Shown here one piece after another: positions 9,401 through 20,068 of a stretch of DNA of 64,000 nt. The notes under the pieces are model-generated. The model was given only the letters and a program-made list of their open reading frames with translations, was not told the origin of the DNA and did no database searches. The position numbers and the translations under genes were made by a program. Numbering within the stretch: position 1 is the stretch's first letter; the number at the start of each line of letters is the position of its first letter. The stretch comes from Verrucomicrobiota bacterium (GTDB lineage Bacteria; Verrucomicrobiota; Verrucomicrobiia; Limisphaerales; SIBE01): the NCBI GenBank assembly GCA_016871515.1, contig VHDE01000007.1, positions 35,635 through 99,634 on the forward strand. The letters run 5' to 3'.

Positions 9401-11122
9401 ATGAAAGCTTGGGCCTCTCTATTCCTTTTCCTTTGCGTTGTCTTCAAAGCCGCGGCAGCCGCGGATTCACAGCGCCCAAACATCCTTTTTTGTTTTGCGG
9501 ACGATTGGGGCCGTTACGCGAGCATTTATGCAACGGTCGAGTCGCGTCCATCACCGAACCAAGTCGTTCGGACGCCAACCATCGATCAGATCGCCCGGCG
9601 CGGTGTGTTATTCAAAAACACGTTCGTCGGTTCGCCCTCTTGCACGCCCTGCCGCAGCGCGTTGTTGTCGGGGCGGTACTTCTTTAACACTGGCCGCGGG
9701 GCGATCCTCAGTGGTGCGGTGTGGGATTCGAATATTCCGAGCTGGCCGCTGCTGCTCAAACACGCGGGCTACCACATCGGCAAAGCATTCAAAGTCTGGA
9801 GTCCAGGCACACCAGCCGACGCACCGTATGGCGGGCAAACGCACGCCTATCAAAAGGCCGGAAATCTCTTCAATAATTTCTCCGAGAACGCGACAAAAAT
9901 GGTGCGCGAAGGAATGACGTTCGAGGCCGCCAAACAACGGATGCTCGATCAAGTGCGCGACAACTTCGCCGCCTTCCTCACGGAACGAAAGCCAGGACAA
10001 CCATTCTGCTTCTGGTTTGGTCCGACGCTCACGCATCGCACTTGGCAGAAAGGTTCAGGCAAAGCGCTTTGGAACATCGAACCCGATTCGCTCAAGGGCA
10101 AGCTGCCGAAATTTCTGCCCGATGTCGCCGAAGTGCGCCAAGATGTAGCCGATTATCTCGGTGAGGTACAGGCGTTGGACGCAGGCATCGCCGTCCTTAT
10201 TAAAGAGCTCGAGATAGCCGGAGAACTCGACCGCACGATCGTTGTGCTGAGCGGCGATCATGGCATGCCCGGTGTGCCCGGCGGAAAATGTAACCTTTCT
10301 GATTTCGGCGCCGGCGTATCTCTCGTCGCCGCTGGACCGGGCATTAAGCCTGGCCGCGTTGTGGACGATTTCGTTTGGTTGCCTGACCTTGCGCCGACAT
10401 TCCTCGAACTCAGTGGCGCGAAACTTCCAGCCGGGATGAACGCCCGCAGTCTTTTGTCTGTGCTGCATTCCGAAAAGTCCGGCCAAGTGGACCCGACTCG
10501 CACATCGGTTGTCACAGGACGCGAACGCCATGTCGGGGCGGCCCGCGAAGGGAACCTGCCCTATCCGCAGCGGGCTTTGCGGACACACGATTTCCTTTAC
10601 ATCCGTAACTTCAAGGAAGACCGCTGGCCTATGGGCAGTCCCAAGACTGTGACCCCCACAACGGCGCCGACGACCAGCGAACTCGAAAATGAGACCTATG
10701 CGGCATTCGCAGACATGGACGCCAGCCCGACGAAGGCGTGGCTCATCGCGCATCGCAATGACCCCGAGTGGAAATGGCACTATGACTTCGCCTTTGGAAA
10801 ACGTCCCGCCGAAGAACTTTACGATCTCCGCAACGATCCCGATCAAGTGAAGAATCTCGCGGCTGATCCCGCCTTCAGTGTGAAAAAAAAGGAACTCGCG
10901 GCACAGTTGATCAAGATTCTTGTTGATGCTGGTGACCCGCGTGTTACCGGCGATGGCTCAACCTTTGACAAGCCTCCATTCGTCGAAGCGCCAAATCAGC
11001 CCACGGCCATCGTTTTTCCAGGCGCAGCTTGGGAAGAAACTAGTCCGCAATCGCAGGCGATTAATCCAGAGAAACTGCAACGCGCTATCGCCCATCTCGA
11101 GGATTCGGTCACTGGATGCTGA
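9401..11122 (+). CDS. Exported sulfatase, C-terminus fused to a foreign remnant
   Basis: 573 residues with a signal peptide (cleavage near AAAAADS). The alkaline-phosphatase-fold sulfatase begins PNILFCFADDWG, which supplies metal-binding Asp residues. The formylglycine motif is SCTPCRSALLSGR, of the C-x-P-x-R type, so a maturase elsewhere is needed. VVLSGDHGMPG is the later metal-binding block and ELYDLRNDPDQVKNLA is the usual C-terminal segment. It should release sulfate from a sulfated glycan in the periplasm or outside. The sulfatase ends around DGSTFDKPPF; the last 40 or so residues (PGAAWEETSPQSQAINPEKL) instead resemble the start of a serine beta-lactamase-like hydrolase. Confidence 0.88.
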   Translation: MKAWASLFLFLCVVFKAAAAADSQRPNILFCFADDWGRYASIYATVESRPSPNQVVRTPTIDQIARRGVLFKNTFVGSPSCTPCRSALLSGRYFFNTGRGAILSGAVWDSNIPSWPLLLKHAGYHIGKAFKVWSPGTPADAPYGGQTHAYQKAGNLFNNFSENATKMVREGMTFEAAKQRMLDQVRDNFAAFLTERKPGQPFCFWFGPTLTHRTWQKGSGKALWNIEPDSLKGKLPKFLPDVAEVRQDVADYLGEVQALDAGIAVLIKELEIAGELDRTIVVLSGDHGMPGVPGGKCNLSDFGAGVSLVAAGPGIKPGRVVDDFVWLPDLAPTFLELSGAKLPAGMNARSLLSVLHSEKSGQVDPTRTSVVTGRERHVGAAREGNLPYPQRALRTHDFLYIRNFKEDRWPMGSPKTVTPTTAPTTSELENETYAAFADMDASPTKAWLIAHRNDPEWKWHYDFAFGKRPAEELYDLRNDPDQVKNLAADPAFSVKKKELAAQLIKILVDAGDPRVTGDGSTFDKPPFVEAPNQPTAIVFPGAAWEETSPQSQAINPEKLQRAIAHLEDSVTGC

Positions 11123-11196
11123 ACGAGGGCAGATGGAATGGCCGGCCGCTAATCTCTGCGGAATGGATGCCCGCAGCAAATCCCGCGACCACTGAC
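11012..11196 (+). pseudogene. Beta-lactamase-like serine hydrolase remnant
   Basis: The beginning of such a hydrolase (AWEETSPQSQAINPEKLQRA) is read in the sulfatase frame. A different frame from about 11095 gives RGFGHWMLNEGRWNGRPLIS, typical of its C-terminal third. The middle, with the SxxK and YxN catalytic motifs, is absent. The sequence looks like two adjacent genes joined by a deletion. What follows to 11379 is unrecognised. Confidence 0.55.
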
Positions 11197-11423
11197 GCTG
11201 CTAACGCAGAGGCAACTCGAGAACTGAAGGCAAGGAGCTCCGGTTGCGCTGTTCGGTTCCACAAGATGCCTTGGCTCAAGGCGGGCTCTCCATTTATGGC
11301 GCCGAATGCGGCCGTTATCCGGCATCGCCGGCAGTCATTGTCGAATGGTAATCGCTGGTTTGCTTGGTCTCAGCAGTAGAAAAGCTCGTGACAACGCACT
11401 GATTTTGCCGACGCTTATCGGCT

Positions 11424-11660
11424 ATGAAGAATCAATCTGTCCAATCGACCACCGCGATGTTCCTGGCCGCGATTACCGTCAGCGTTTTTGTCGGCTGCGC
11501 TAGCCCGCACGGTCAGTCCAAGACTCTTTCTGGCGAGGAGATGCGTGCTCTCTATCCTCGCGAGTATCTGGATTCATTGGATCCATGGGAACGCCAAGGC
11601 GTGGAACGCAGAATGATTGAGGACGACCTTAAACAGAGAGAGCGCGAGAGACGCCGATAA
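11424..11660 (+). CDS. Small predicted lipoprotein
   Basis: 78 residues with a lipobox (VFVGC, Cys25) after a hydrophobic segment. The mature part is short, charged and helical, with LYPREYLDSLDPWERQGVER and an Arg/Glu-rich end. No family is recognised. The spacer after it (11661-11906) shows no gene or clear signal. Confidence 0.5.
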   Translation: MKNQSVQSTTAMFLAAITVSVFVGCASPHGQSKTLSGEEMRALYPREYLDSLDPWERQGVERRMIEDDLKQRERERRR

Positions 11661-11906
11661 CATTAGTGCCAAACCAGCCGATGGCCTCTGAATGACAAGG
11701 AGCGCGAGCACGTAGCGGTTTCAATCGAGCGTTCTTGGCGCTCCTCGTCATCGGTCAGCTTGGTCGTTCGTGGCCCGTCAACCAATCAAAACACTTGCGG
11801 CGTTGCGCTGGTTTGCACTTAACTTCGAATCAATCAGCACGGAACTGGAAAGTTCCGTGACCGGCGGACAAAGAATGTCTGCTTTACGATTACGTGGGAA
11901 GTCATC

Positions 11907-14777
11907 ATGGACATTATCGAAAACCTAAGAAGAACGGTTCTGCGCGACCTTGTCTTCATTGCCGCCGTCAGCCTAACCGGTCTGGCACTTACCACCTCCG
12001 CTCAAGTGACAACGGCCCCAACGCGAGAACCAATCGTCGCACCGCAACACATCGCACCGGCTGGTCTTGATCCTGGCGAACTGTTGATAAGCGAATTGAA
12101 TTGCGTGGCCTGTCATCAAGCTCAGTCGGCCATCAAAGCGCGCCTGGCCTCTCGAACTTCTCCGCTTCTCGGCGAATCTGGGTTGAGGATAACCCCCCAA
12201 TATCTGCGAGCGTTCCTCCAGGATCCACATCGAGAAAAACCTGGCACGACCATGCCCGATGTCTTGCATGGAATGAACGAATCTCAGAAGGCGGAAACTG
12301 TCGAGAATCTCGTCCACTTTCTTGTATCACTGGACAAAAGGCCGGCCGCTGATCCCATAGGCGCCGATCACTTCAAAATCCAGCAAGGCCGGACACTCTA
12401 TCATCAAGTCGGTTGCGTCGCATGCCATGCGCCGGACGAACCGGCCGAGGCTTTGCGGCCAAAACCATCAGCGCTCGATGACGAAGCGCCCGTCAAGACG
12501 AGTTCGGCAGACTTGGAGAATCTGAAAAGCACTTCGGCGCCCCTCGGCAATCTCGCGAAAAAAACAACCGTCGAACAATTGACTCAGTTCCTTCTCGACC
12601 CGCTGAAAACGCGACCGTCCGGACGAATGCCTTCATTGAATCTCGACCAAGGCGAGGCCACAGCCATCGCGATGTATCTGCTCCGCGATCAGGCCAACTC
12701 AACTAACACGGGCAGTCGGGCGCAACGCATAAAAGGCGTCAGTTACCAGTACTTTCAGGCGCAGTTCAACGATTCGCCTAATTTCGACCGGCTGCGCGTT
12801 AACGCGACGGGCTTCGCCGATCACTTCACGCTGGCTGTGCGCAAGCGCAATTCCAACTTTGGACTCCGTTTCAGCGGCTTCCTGAATGTGCCGACCGAAG
12901 GAATCTACACGTTTTATACCGAGTCGGATGACGGCTCCCGGCTTTACATTGGCGATAAGTTGGTCGTGCAGAACGATGGCATGCACGCGCCGCAAGAGCG
13001 ATCCGGAAAAATCGGGCTCAAAGCGGGCGAGCATCCCATCCTCGTCACCTATTTCAATGGCGGCGGTGGCGCGGAACTGAAAGTTTCGTACGAAGCACCC
13101 GGTTTGTCTAAGCGCGAGATTCCCGCATCGGCACTTTCGCATATTGGCCAGCCGATGTATCCGGTCGGTGAAGAAAAGCTTGCCGTCGATGCCGTGAAAG
13201 CCAGCCGTGGCAAAGAACTTTTCAGCTCGCTCGGTTGCGCCGCTTGCCATCAAGTTGGTGGAGTCATGATCGCGTCCTCTCCGGTGACGAAGGCATTGAA
13301 CTCTCTTGATGCCGAAAAGCCAGACGGTTGCCTCGGAGCTCGGCCCGGACAAGGCCTTCCTCGTTTTTCGTTCAGCGATTCTCAGCGCGCAGTCCTTCGG
13401 AACACGCTTCAGCGCGTTGAAACACTGACACAGTCTGTCGACGCGAAAGCACAAATCAACCGGACCATGGCAGCGTTGAATTGTTTTGCCTGCCACTCGC
13501 GCGACGGCATCGGCGGCCCGGAACGAACGCGCTCCGAATATTTCGGCGTCATTGGCGAAGCCGATCTCGGTGACGAAGGCCGAATCCCGCCGCATCTCAC
13601 GAAAGTCGGCGACAAGCTCAAGCCCGAATGGCTGCGCGAAGTGCTATTAAGAAGCGGAAAGGTTCGGCCGTACATGGCCACACGCATGCCGCGGTTCGGC
13701 GACGCGAATGTCGGGCACTTGCTGACCGCATTTGAGCAGGCGGATAATTCGAAAGAACTCAAAGTCCTAGCTGAAGCATCTGCGCGAGATGCAAAGTTCG
13801 GCCGGAAACTCGTTGGACGCGAAGGTCTGACCTGCATTTCCTGCCACACATTTGGCAAATACAAATCTTTGGGAGTTCCCGCGATGGACCTGACACAAAT
13901 GGCCAAACGTTTGCAGAAGGATTGGTTTCAGCGTTACTTGCTCGATCCGGTTTCGTTGCGTCCCGGCACACGCATGCCGACATTTTGGCCGGAAGGAAAA
14001 GCTGCGAATAAGGAAATCTTCGATGGCGATACCGACCGCCAAATCAACGCGATCTGGGCTTACCTCTCGCGAGGCGCGGAAGCGGAAGTTCCCGATGGCT
14101 TAATTCAGGCGAAGCTGGAATTGGTCGTCGAAAAGGAAGCAACGATCTATCGGAATTTCATCGAGGGCGCCGGCTCGCGGGCGATTGGTGTTGGCTACCC
14201 GGAGAAAGCGAATCTGGCCTTCGACGCCAATAATGTGAGGCTTGCTCTTGTTTGGCAGGGGGCCTTCATTGATGCATCGCGGCATCGGAGTGATCGCGGT
14301 GTCGGATTCGAGCCGCCGCTCGGCAATCAAGTAACGCAAATGCCGCCCGGGCCATCGTTCGCGATTTTGGCAGACGCCAACGCTCCCTGGCCCGAAGTTG
14401 CAGGCAAAAAGGGCGGTTACCGTATGCAAGGCTATCGGTTGGATGAGAAACGACGGCCGACGTTCCTCTATTCGTTCGGAGAGGTGCAGATCGAAGATTA
14501 TCCCGTTGGTCGCGCCGGCGAAGTCGATCCTGAATTGGTTCGCACGCTGACGCTTCATTCGGACAAGCCGATCGAGAATCTGTATTTCCGCGCCGCGGTA
14601 GGTTCCAAGATGGAAGAAAAGGATGGCGGCTACGCTGTTGATGGACGAATGACAATTAAGTTGACTAACTCCGGCGCTAAACCGGTCGTGCGGCAAAGCA
14701 ATGGACGCTCCGAATTATTGGTTCCAGTCGTGTTCAACCTGAAGAACGCACAAATCGTGGAAGAGTTTCTTTGGTGA
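11907..14777 (+). CDS. Exported multihaem c-type cytochrome with PA14 domain
   Basis: 956 residues with an N-terminal signal segment. Five CxxCH haem sites are visible: CVACH near 69, CVACH near 171, CAACH near 445, CFACH near 528 and CISCH near 645. Each lies in a cytochrome-c-like stretch ending in an RMP-type methionine motif (for example GTTMPDV, SGRMPSL, TRMPRF, GTRMPTF). A PA14-like carbohydrate-binding domain (about 270-415) contains [20 protein letters not shown]. The last 200 residues form a beta-rich domain. Such proteins are known in Planctomycetes and Verrucomicrobia and are thought to carry electrons from periplasmic sugar oxidation. The next gene, a beta-propeller protein, is a plausible partner. 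Confidence 0.85.
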   Translation: MDIIENLRRTVLRDLVFIAAVSLTGLALTTSAQVTTAPTREPIVAPQHIAPAGLDPGELLISELNCVACHQAQSAIKARLASRTSPLLGESGLRITPQYLRAFLQDPHREKPGTTMPDVLHGMNESQKAETVENLVHFLVSLDKRPAADPIGADHFKIQQGRTLYHQVGCVACHAPDEPAEALRPKPSALDDEAPVKTSSADLENLKSTSAPLGNLAKKTTVEQLTQFLLDPLKTRPSGRMPSLNLDQGEATAIAMYLLRDQANSTNTGSRAQRIKGVSYQYFQAQFNDSPNFDRLRVNATGFADHFTLAVRKRNSNFGLRFSGFLNVPTEGIYTFYTESDDGSRLYIGDKLVVQNDGMHAPQERSGKIGLKAGEHPILVTYFNGGGGAELKVSYEAPGLSKREIPASALSHIGQPMYPVGEEKLAVDAVKASRGKELFSSLGCAACHQVGGVMIASSPVTKALNSLDAEKPDGCLGARPGQGLPRFSFSDSQRAVLRNTLQRVETLTQSVDAKAQINRTMAALNCFACHSRDGIGGPERTRSEYFGVIGEADLGDEGRIPPHLTKVGDKLKPEWLREVLLRSGKVRPYMATRMPRFGDANVGHLLTAFEQADNSKELKVLAEASARDAKFGRKLVGREGLTCISCHTFGKYKSLGVPAMDLTQMAKRLQKDWFQRYLLDPVSLRPGTRMPTFWPEGKAANKEIFDGDTDRQINAIWAYLSRGAEAEVPDGLIQAKLELVVEKEATIYRNFIEGAGSRAIGVGYPEKANLAFDANNVRLALVWQGAFIDASRHRSDRGVGFEPPLGNQVTQMPPGPSFAILADANAPWPEVAGKKGGYRMQGYRLDEKRRPTFLYSFGEVQIEDYPVGRAGEVDPELVRTLTLHSDKPIENLYFRAAVGSKMEEKDGGYAVDGRMTIKLTNSGAKPVVRQSNGRSELLVPVVFNLKNAQIVEEFLW

Positions 14778-14792
14778 ACCAACTCATCCATC

Positions 14793-14840
14793 GTAACGCA
14801 GAGTTTCACTCTGCTGTATCGCCGACTTGCAGTCGGCGGC
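14793..14840. repeat. Two small palindromes, family B
   Basis: GCAGAGTTTCACTCTGC (14798-14814) and CCGACTTGCAGTCGG are adjacent hairpins. Related units lie near 42544, 43504-43650 and 53131. They fill the gap between the cytochrome and the propeller gene and are read through by a longer, less likely start of the latter. Confidence 0.75.
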
Positions 14841-14880
14841 ATTTCGATCCGGCCAACGCTTCCGCAACCACTGCGAAATC

Positions 14881-14920
14881 GATTATGATTATGATTAGGA
14901 TTAGGATTAGGATTAAGATT
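14881..14920 (+). repeat. Hexanucleotide tandem repeat
   Basis: GATTAT/GATTAG/GATTAA units repeat 6.7 times. In the propeller frame they encode alternating Met/Arg/Lys-Ile at the start of the signal peptide. Copy-number change would keep the frame but alter the length and charge of the signal's n-region. Confidence 0.9.
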
Positions 14921-16423
14921 GCGACGTACGCCTGGACGATCATTTGCGCCATCGCAGCGTTCAGCGTCACAACCCATGTAACTTCGTTCGCCGCGTCTGA
15001 CATCGCTGCCGCAGAAAGCCGATATTATCAAATCGTGACAGTTCCGGTTCCTCAAGGAATTCTTCTCGAAGCGGGCGCTCTCCAAGTGATGCCGAACGGT
15101 CAGTTGGCTGCGTCGACACGGATTGGGGACATCTACATGATCGACGGCGCTTTCGACAATCCGCCGGTCAACGCGAAGTTTCGCCAGTTCGCGAGTGGTT
15201 TGCATGAGGTGCTCGGACTGGCGTTGCGCGATGGCTGGCTTTATGCCACGCAACGTGGCGAGTTTACCCGCATGAAGGACCTCGATGGCGACGGTCGCGC
15301 CGATTTGTTTGAAACCGTCTGCGATGGTTGGGGCATCACGGGCGATTATCACGAATACGCGTTCGGCTCGAAGTTCGACAAAGACGGCAACATTTGGGTT
15401 GTCCTTTGTCTGACTGGTTCGTTCACCAGCGAAATAGAATTTCGCGGGTGGTGCTTGAGAATTACACCTGAAGGCAAAGCGATTCCGACTTGCAGCGGAC
15501 TTCGTTCTCCCGGCGGCATTGGGGCGAATTCGGTTGGAGACATGTTTTACACGGATAATCAAGGGCCATGGAACGGCGCTTGTGCTTTGAAACATCTTGA
15601 ACCCGGTGGGTTTGTCGGCAACCCCTCGGGCAACATGTGGTACAAATTGGCGGACGTGATGGGCAAACGGCCACGCGATCCGAAGAGCGGCAGCCGAATG
15701 CATATCGAGGCGAAGCAAATCCCCGAGTTGGTTCCTCCTGCCATCTTGTTTCCTTACCCGGCGGCTGGCCAATCTAAGATGGGCCAGTCCGCCAGCGGGA
15801 TCGTTTACGATTCGACAGCTGGAAAGTTTGGACCTTTCCAAAACCAACTCTTTGTCGGCGATCAAACCCACAGCACGGTGATGCGCGTTTATCTCGAGAA
15901 AGTCAACGGACGTTACCAAGGCGCTTGCTTTCCTTTCCGGCAGGGATTCGCGTCCGGGAATCTGGCGCTGGAATTCGGACCCGATGCTTCGCTGGTCGTG
16001 TATGGAACTGATCGCGGCTGGGGCGCGCGCGGCGGCAAACCCTTCGCGCTGCAGCGATTAGTTTGGAGCGGGCAGACTCCGTTTGAAATCCACGAAATGC
16101 GAGCCAAGCCAGACGGTTTCGAACTTACTTTTACACAACCGGTGGATCCTGCGACGATTGCGGCACCGAGTTCGTATCGCTTGGAAACCTACACTTACAT
16201 CTATCAAAGCAACTACGGCAGCCCGGAAGTGGATAAAACCACGCCGGCCATCAAGAACATTGTAGCGGGCAAAGATGGCCGGAGTGCGCGGCTTTTCATT
16301 GAAGGCTTGCAAGAAGGACACGTGCATGAACTGCACTTGCCTGGCGTGCGCTCGATCAGCGGAGAACCGCTGTTGCATCCCGCGGCGTACTACACAATGA
16401 ATTACATGCCACCGCAGCCGTAG
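14885..16423 (+). CDS. Exported beta-propeller protein, sugar-dehydrogenase-like
   Basis: 512 residues from Met at 14885; the frame opens at 14771, overlapping the cytochrome stop, but that extension only translates the palindromes. The signal peptide starts in the hexamer repeat and ends near [12 protein letters not shown]. The body is a propeller of the soluble-glucose-dehydrogenase/NHL kind, with [18 protein letters not shown] and [14 protein letters not shown]-terminal Ig-like strand region follows. Proteins of this type pair with c-type cytochromes in PVC bacteria, and the neighbouring multihaem cytochrome fits. A PQQ site is not certain, so the reaction is not assigned. Confidence 0.72.
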   Translation: MIMIRIRIRIKIATYAWTIICAIAAFSVTTHVTSFAASDIAAAESRYYQIVTVPVPQGILLEAGALQVMPNGQLAASTRIGDIYMIDGAFDNPPVNAKFRQFASGLHEVLGLALRDGWLYATQRGEFTRMKDLDGDGRADLFETVCDGWGITGDYHEYAFGSKFDKDGNIWVVLCLTGSFTSEIEFRGWCLRITPEGKAIPTCSGLRSPGGIGANSVGDMFYTDNQGPWNGACALKHLEPGGFVGNPSGNMWYKLADVMGKRPRDPKSGSRMHIEAKQIPELVPPAILFPYPAAGQSKMGQSASGIVYDSTAGKFGPFQNQLFVGDQTHSTVMRVYLEKVNGRYQGACFPFRQGFASGNLALEFGPDASLVVYGTDRGWGARGGKPFALQRLVWSGQTPFEIHEMRAKPDGFELTFTQPVDPATIAAPSSYRLETYTYIYQSNYGSPEVDKTTPAIKNIVAGKDGRSARLFIEGLQEGHVHELHLPGVRSISGEPLLHPAAYYTMNYMPPQP

Positions 16424-16443
16424 CCACGCTGCTTATCTGTCTA

Positions 16444-16526
16444 GAGGGTTTCTCGAAACAGATTTCCGGTTAGCCAGGGCTGGTTTCCCTGCCTACCTAT
16501 CCGGAAATCTGTTTCGAGAAACCCTC
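16444..16526. repeat. Perfect 26-bp inverted repeat, family C
   Basis: The arm GAGGGTTTCTCGAAACAGAT (continuing TTCCGG) at 16444-16469 is matched exactly by its complement at 16501-16526, with a 31-bp loop. It fills the gap between the convergent propeller and glycosidase-like genes and could terminate both. Diverged copies lie at 29881-29986 and 43364-43392. Confidence 0.9.
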
Positions 16527-16529
16527 GAT

Positions 16530-17846
16530 TTACGGAATTGATTGCTCCAGCGGTCCATAAATATGGATGGCAAAGGGATCGAATTCGTCCTTTACCCAGT
16601 TCTTTTCGGCCGCCACAAACCTGTCTTCGCCCAGAACAAAAACCGCGCCTTTCAATGGTTGCGGCGATTGAAAACTGTAAGTGTGTTTCTTGGGAGTATT
16701 GTTAATAGCGACCACGTAATCTCCGCTGGGAACTTGCTTGTTCCCATGCTTCACCCTTAACAGCACAGAGGTAATACTGCTTTCAAGGGCCGCATTAAAA
16801 CGAATGGCCGGGTCCTCGAAGCGATGGACCAGCGGCCACCAGAGGTGTTCGGCCTGGAAGAGCGGCAGGTAATCGTTCAGCTCGCTGACAACCCGCTTCA
16901 GCGCTTCCCATGTCTCGGGGTGCTCGGACATTCTCCAGGCGTTCGCATCATTGAACGCGTAATAGAAAATCCCGTTGGCCCGCATCGCGAGCGCGCAATA
17001 GGTCATGCAGCGCAATTCTTCATAAGTCGGCGGACGAAAGTTTTTCTCTTCGGCAACCAACTCTTTGTAATAGGTCCAATCGAAGGCCTGGATCACGGCA
17101 ATCAACGGTTTCTTCTTGCCAAGCGCCAGGCGAGTCATTCGCACATGTTGCTGGAAATTGGCCAGCGGCAACCACGGAATTGGATAGCGATCGACCATCA
17201 TGATGTCGGTGATGTTCGCGTACTGAAGCGAGGCGTAGCCGTTATACACCACCAGGGCCGTTGGCTTGCGGCCGGGCAGGTTCTTGATGAAACGATTGGC
17301 AGCAATTACATCCTCGGGTGAAATGCCGTTAAGGTCCGGCTCGTCCACGACGTACCACGCCCACAATGCCGGGTGCGCATCGGAGGCAGCAACCGTGCGC
17401 CGGGCAATCGCCGCGTTGAACCCGCTCCCAGCCGAAGTGTTCGGTGAGGCTAAAACCTTGAGACCAAGTTCGTCTGCCGCATCGAGGTAATCCTTGTCCG
17501 CAGAACCGGCAACCGTGTTAAATCTGGCGTCGCGAACGACGCGCAAATCATTTGTCGTCGCGACGGAATAGATGCCGATGGGATAGAATGGAATCGCGCT
17601 CCGGCAACCTGTCCCGAGCGCAAGAGTGATACTCAGGCACAGAATCAAAAGGATTGGAGCATTCGTAATGGCGATGCAACGGGCTCCGGCAATCGCTTTC
17701 CTGCAGCGGCGTCTCGGAAGAGCGCCGCCATTTCTAAGCCACCCGAGTTTGCGGCGCTCTTCCGAGACGCCGCTACAGTGCGGTTCGTGTGCGCAATGCG
17801 AAGGCCAGTGCGTAGTTTGACGATTGTTCTGTTTCAACGTTGCCAT
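16530..17846 (-). CDS. Glycoside-hydrolase-like predicted lipoprotein
   Basis: 438 residues as the open frame, but the N-terminus is doubtful. A lipoprotein-like signal (LCLSITLALGTGC) begins about 65 residues in, and the region before it translates a 24-bp inverted repeat. The true start may be a non-ATG codon near 17680. The mature protein looks like a TIM-barrel glycosidase: FYPIGIYSVATTNDL at its start, WAWYVVDEPDLNGISPEDV with a candidate catalytic Glu, ITDIMMVDRYPIPW, and FYYAFNDANAW. A C-terminal beta-domain follows. The substrate is unknown. It runs convergent to the propeller gene. Confidence 0.65.
   Translation of the reverse strand: MATLKQNNRQTTHWPSHCAHEPHCSGVSEERRKLGWLRNGGALPRRRCRKAIAGARCIAITNAPILLILCLSITLALGTGCRSAIPFYPIGIYSVATTNDLRVVRDARFNTVAGSADKDYLDAADELGLKVLASPNTSAGSGFNAAIARRTVAASDAHPALWAWYVVDEPDLNGISPEDVIAANRFIKNLPGRKPTALVVYNGYASLQYANITDIMMVDRYPIPWLPLANFQQHVRMTRLALGKKKPLIAVIQAFDWTYYKELVAEEKNFRPPTYEELRCMTYCALAMRANGIFYYAFNDANAWRMSEHPETWEALKRVVSELNDYLPLFQAEHLWWPLVHRFEDPAIRFNAALESSITSVLLRVKHGNKQVPSGDYVVAINNTPKKHTYSFQSPQPLKGAVFVLGEDRFVAAEKNWVKDEFDPFAIHIYGPLEQSIP
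17705..17774. repeat. 24-bp inverted repeat near a gene start
   Basis: AGCGGCGTCTCGGAAGAGCG-CCGC (17705-17728) and its exact complement (17751-17774) are separated by 22 bp. It lies within or just ahead of the glycosidase-like gene, depending on the start chosen. It may form a leader hairpin. Confidence 0.85.
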
Positions 17847-17994
17847 TTGTTTGGTCGAGATTACGCCAAGGTGGCAGTGTCCGAGTCAAACAAAAGTTCT
17901 GGTTTGGGATTTGAATTGAACGCTTGAACACCAAGACCGCGAAGTCCGCAAAGTGAGGCAACCGCTTCCGGCGGCAACGAGTTGACAAATCAAT

Positions 17995-19086
17995 TCAATT
18001 CACGAGCCGATACCAATTATCCCTCTGGCGAGCTTCGTATCCGAGATCCTCGATCAGCCGTTGCATGTCGGCGATTCCCATGCGAAACGTCGTTCCGGCC
18101 TGCGATACGACGTTCTCCTCGATCATAATGCTCCCAAGATCATTGGCCCCAAACTTGAGCGCGATTTGGCCTATCTCTTGTCCTTGCGTGACCCACGAAC
18201 TCTGAATGTTCGGGATATTGTCGAGATAAATCCGGCTTAGCGCTTGCATCCGCAGATACTCGTGGGCGCCGACGGTTGGCGCTCGCAACTTCGTGTTCTC
18301 AGCTTGAAACGTCCAAGCGATGAATGCGGTGAAACCACCGGTCTTGTCCTGCTGCGCGCGCACGCGTTCGAGATGTTCGATGCGTTCCTCGACCGTTTCG
18401 ACGTGGCCGAACATCATCGTGGCCGTCGAGTTCAGACCAAGACGATGCGCCACATCCATCACTTCGAGCCAGTCATCGCTCAGGGCTTTCAACGGCGAAA
18501 TGCGTTTCCGTACTCGGTCCACGAGGATTTCCCCGCCTCCTCCAGGAATCGAACCAAGCCCAGCTTTGACAAATTGAGAGATGATTTCGTCGAGCGACAA
18601 TTGGAAGACTTCCCGGAAATGGATGAATTCGCTCGGGCTGAACCCGTGAATGTTTATTTGCGGGAACTTGCCTTTAATGTGCGACAGCAAATCGACATAC
18701 CACTGCAAGGTCAGTTTAGGATGATGCCCGCCCTGCATCAGAATCTGTGTCCCGCCGAGCGCCACCGTCTCTTCGATTTTGCGATCGATTTCGTCATGCG
18801 AAATCACATAAGCGTCGTCGTCGCCTTCGACACGATAGAACGCGCAGAACTTGCAATAAACATTGCAAACGTTCGTGTAGTTGACATTGCGGTCAACGAT
18901 GTAGGTCACGATGTCGTTGCCGCGACCTTCATAAGCTTGAGCTTTTGCCAGAGAACGACGCCGATCCGCGAGCGCCCCCAATTCCTCCAAAGGAAGTTGA
19001 TACAACCGGCGAGCCTCAGTCTGATCGATCCGTCCGCCATCCCAAACCTTGCCCAATAAACTTGCCAGCGACGCGTCGTAAATCAT
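17995..19086 (-). CDS. mqnC: Dehypoxanthine futalosine cyclase
   Basis: 363 residues from MIYDASL; the open frame runs 23 codons further upstream without family similarity. A radical SAM enzyme with cluster motif CNVYCKFCAFYR (Cys74, 78, 81). GGTQILMQGGHHP, GLGSIPGGGGEILVDRVR and ENTKLRAPTVGAHEYLR are typical of MqnC. The reaction cyclises dehypoxanthine futalosine in the futalosine route to menaquinone. No other mqn gene is in the window, so the pathway genes are scattered. Confidence 0.92.
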   Translation of the reverse strand: MIYDASLASLLGKVWDGGRIDQTEARRLYQLPLEELGALADRRRSLAKAQAYEGRGNDIVTYIVDRNVNYTNVCNVYCKFCAFYRVEGDDDAYVISHDEIDRKIEETVALGGTQILMQGGHHPKLTLQWYVDLLSHIKGKFPQINIHGFSPSEFIHFREVFQLSLDEIISQFVKAGLGSIPGGGGEILVDRVRKRISPLKALSDDWLEVMDVAHRLGLNSTATMMFGHVETVEERIEHLERVRAQQDKTGGFTAFIAWTFQAENTKLRAPTVGAHEYLRMQALSRIYLDNIPNIQSSWVTQGQEIGQIALKFGANDLGSIMIEENVVSQAGTTFRMGIADMQRLIEDLGYEARQRDNWYRLVN

Positions 19087-19204
19087 GGGGAGCCGCCATT
19101 CGCTATGCGCACGGCATGTAGTCCCGGCTTCAGCCGGCGCGATGGCAATCCGCAAATCCGCTTCGCGGCCAGCAAATGCTGCCCCGAAGTCTGCCAGGCG
19201 CCGC

Positions 19205-20068
<864 letters not shown>

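Noticed and set aside
10055..10846. 263-codon minus-strand frame
   Set aside because: Shadow of the sulfatase gene, with no domain.
12699..13595. 298-codon minus-strand frame
   Set aside because: Shadow of the multihaem cytochrome; no domain.
14881..14920. TTAGGA-like repeat as a telomere-type sequence
   Set aside because: It is short, internal and within a gene; a bacterial chromosome gives no reason to call a telomere.
14630..15919. 429-codon minus-strand frame with Asn-Pro/Asn-His repeats
   Set aside because: It is antisense to the propeller gene, and its repeats are the reverse of the hexamer microsatellite.
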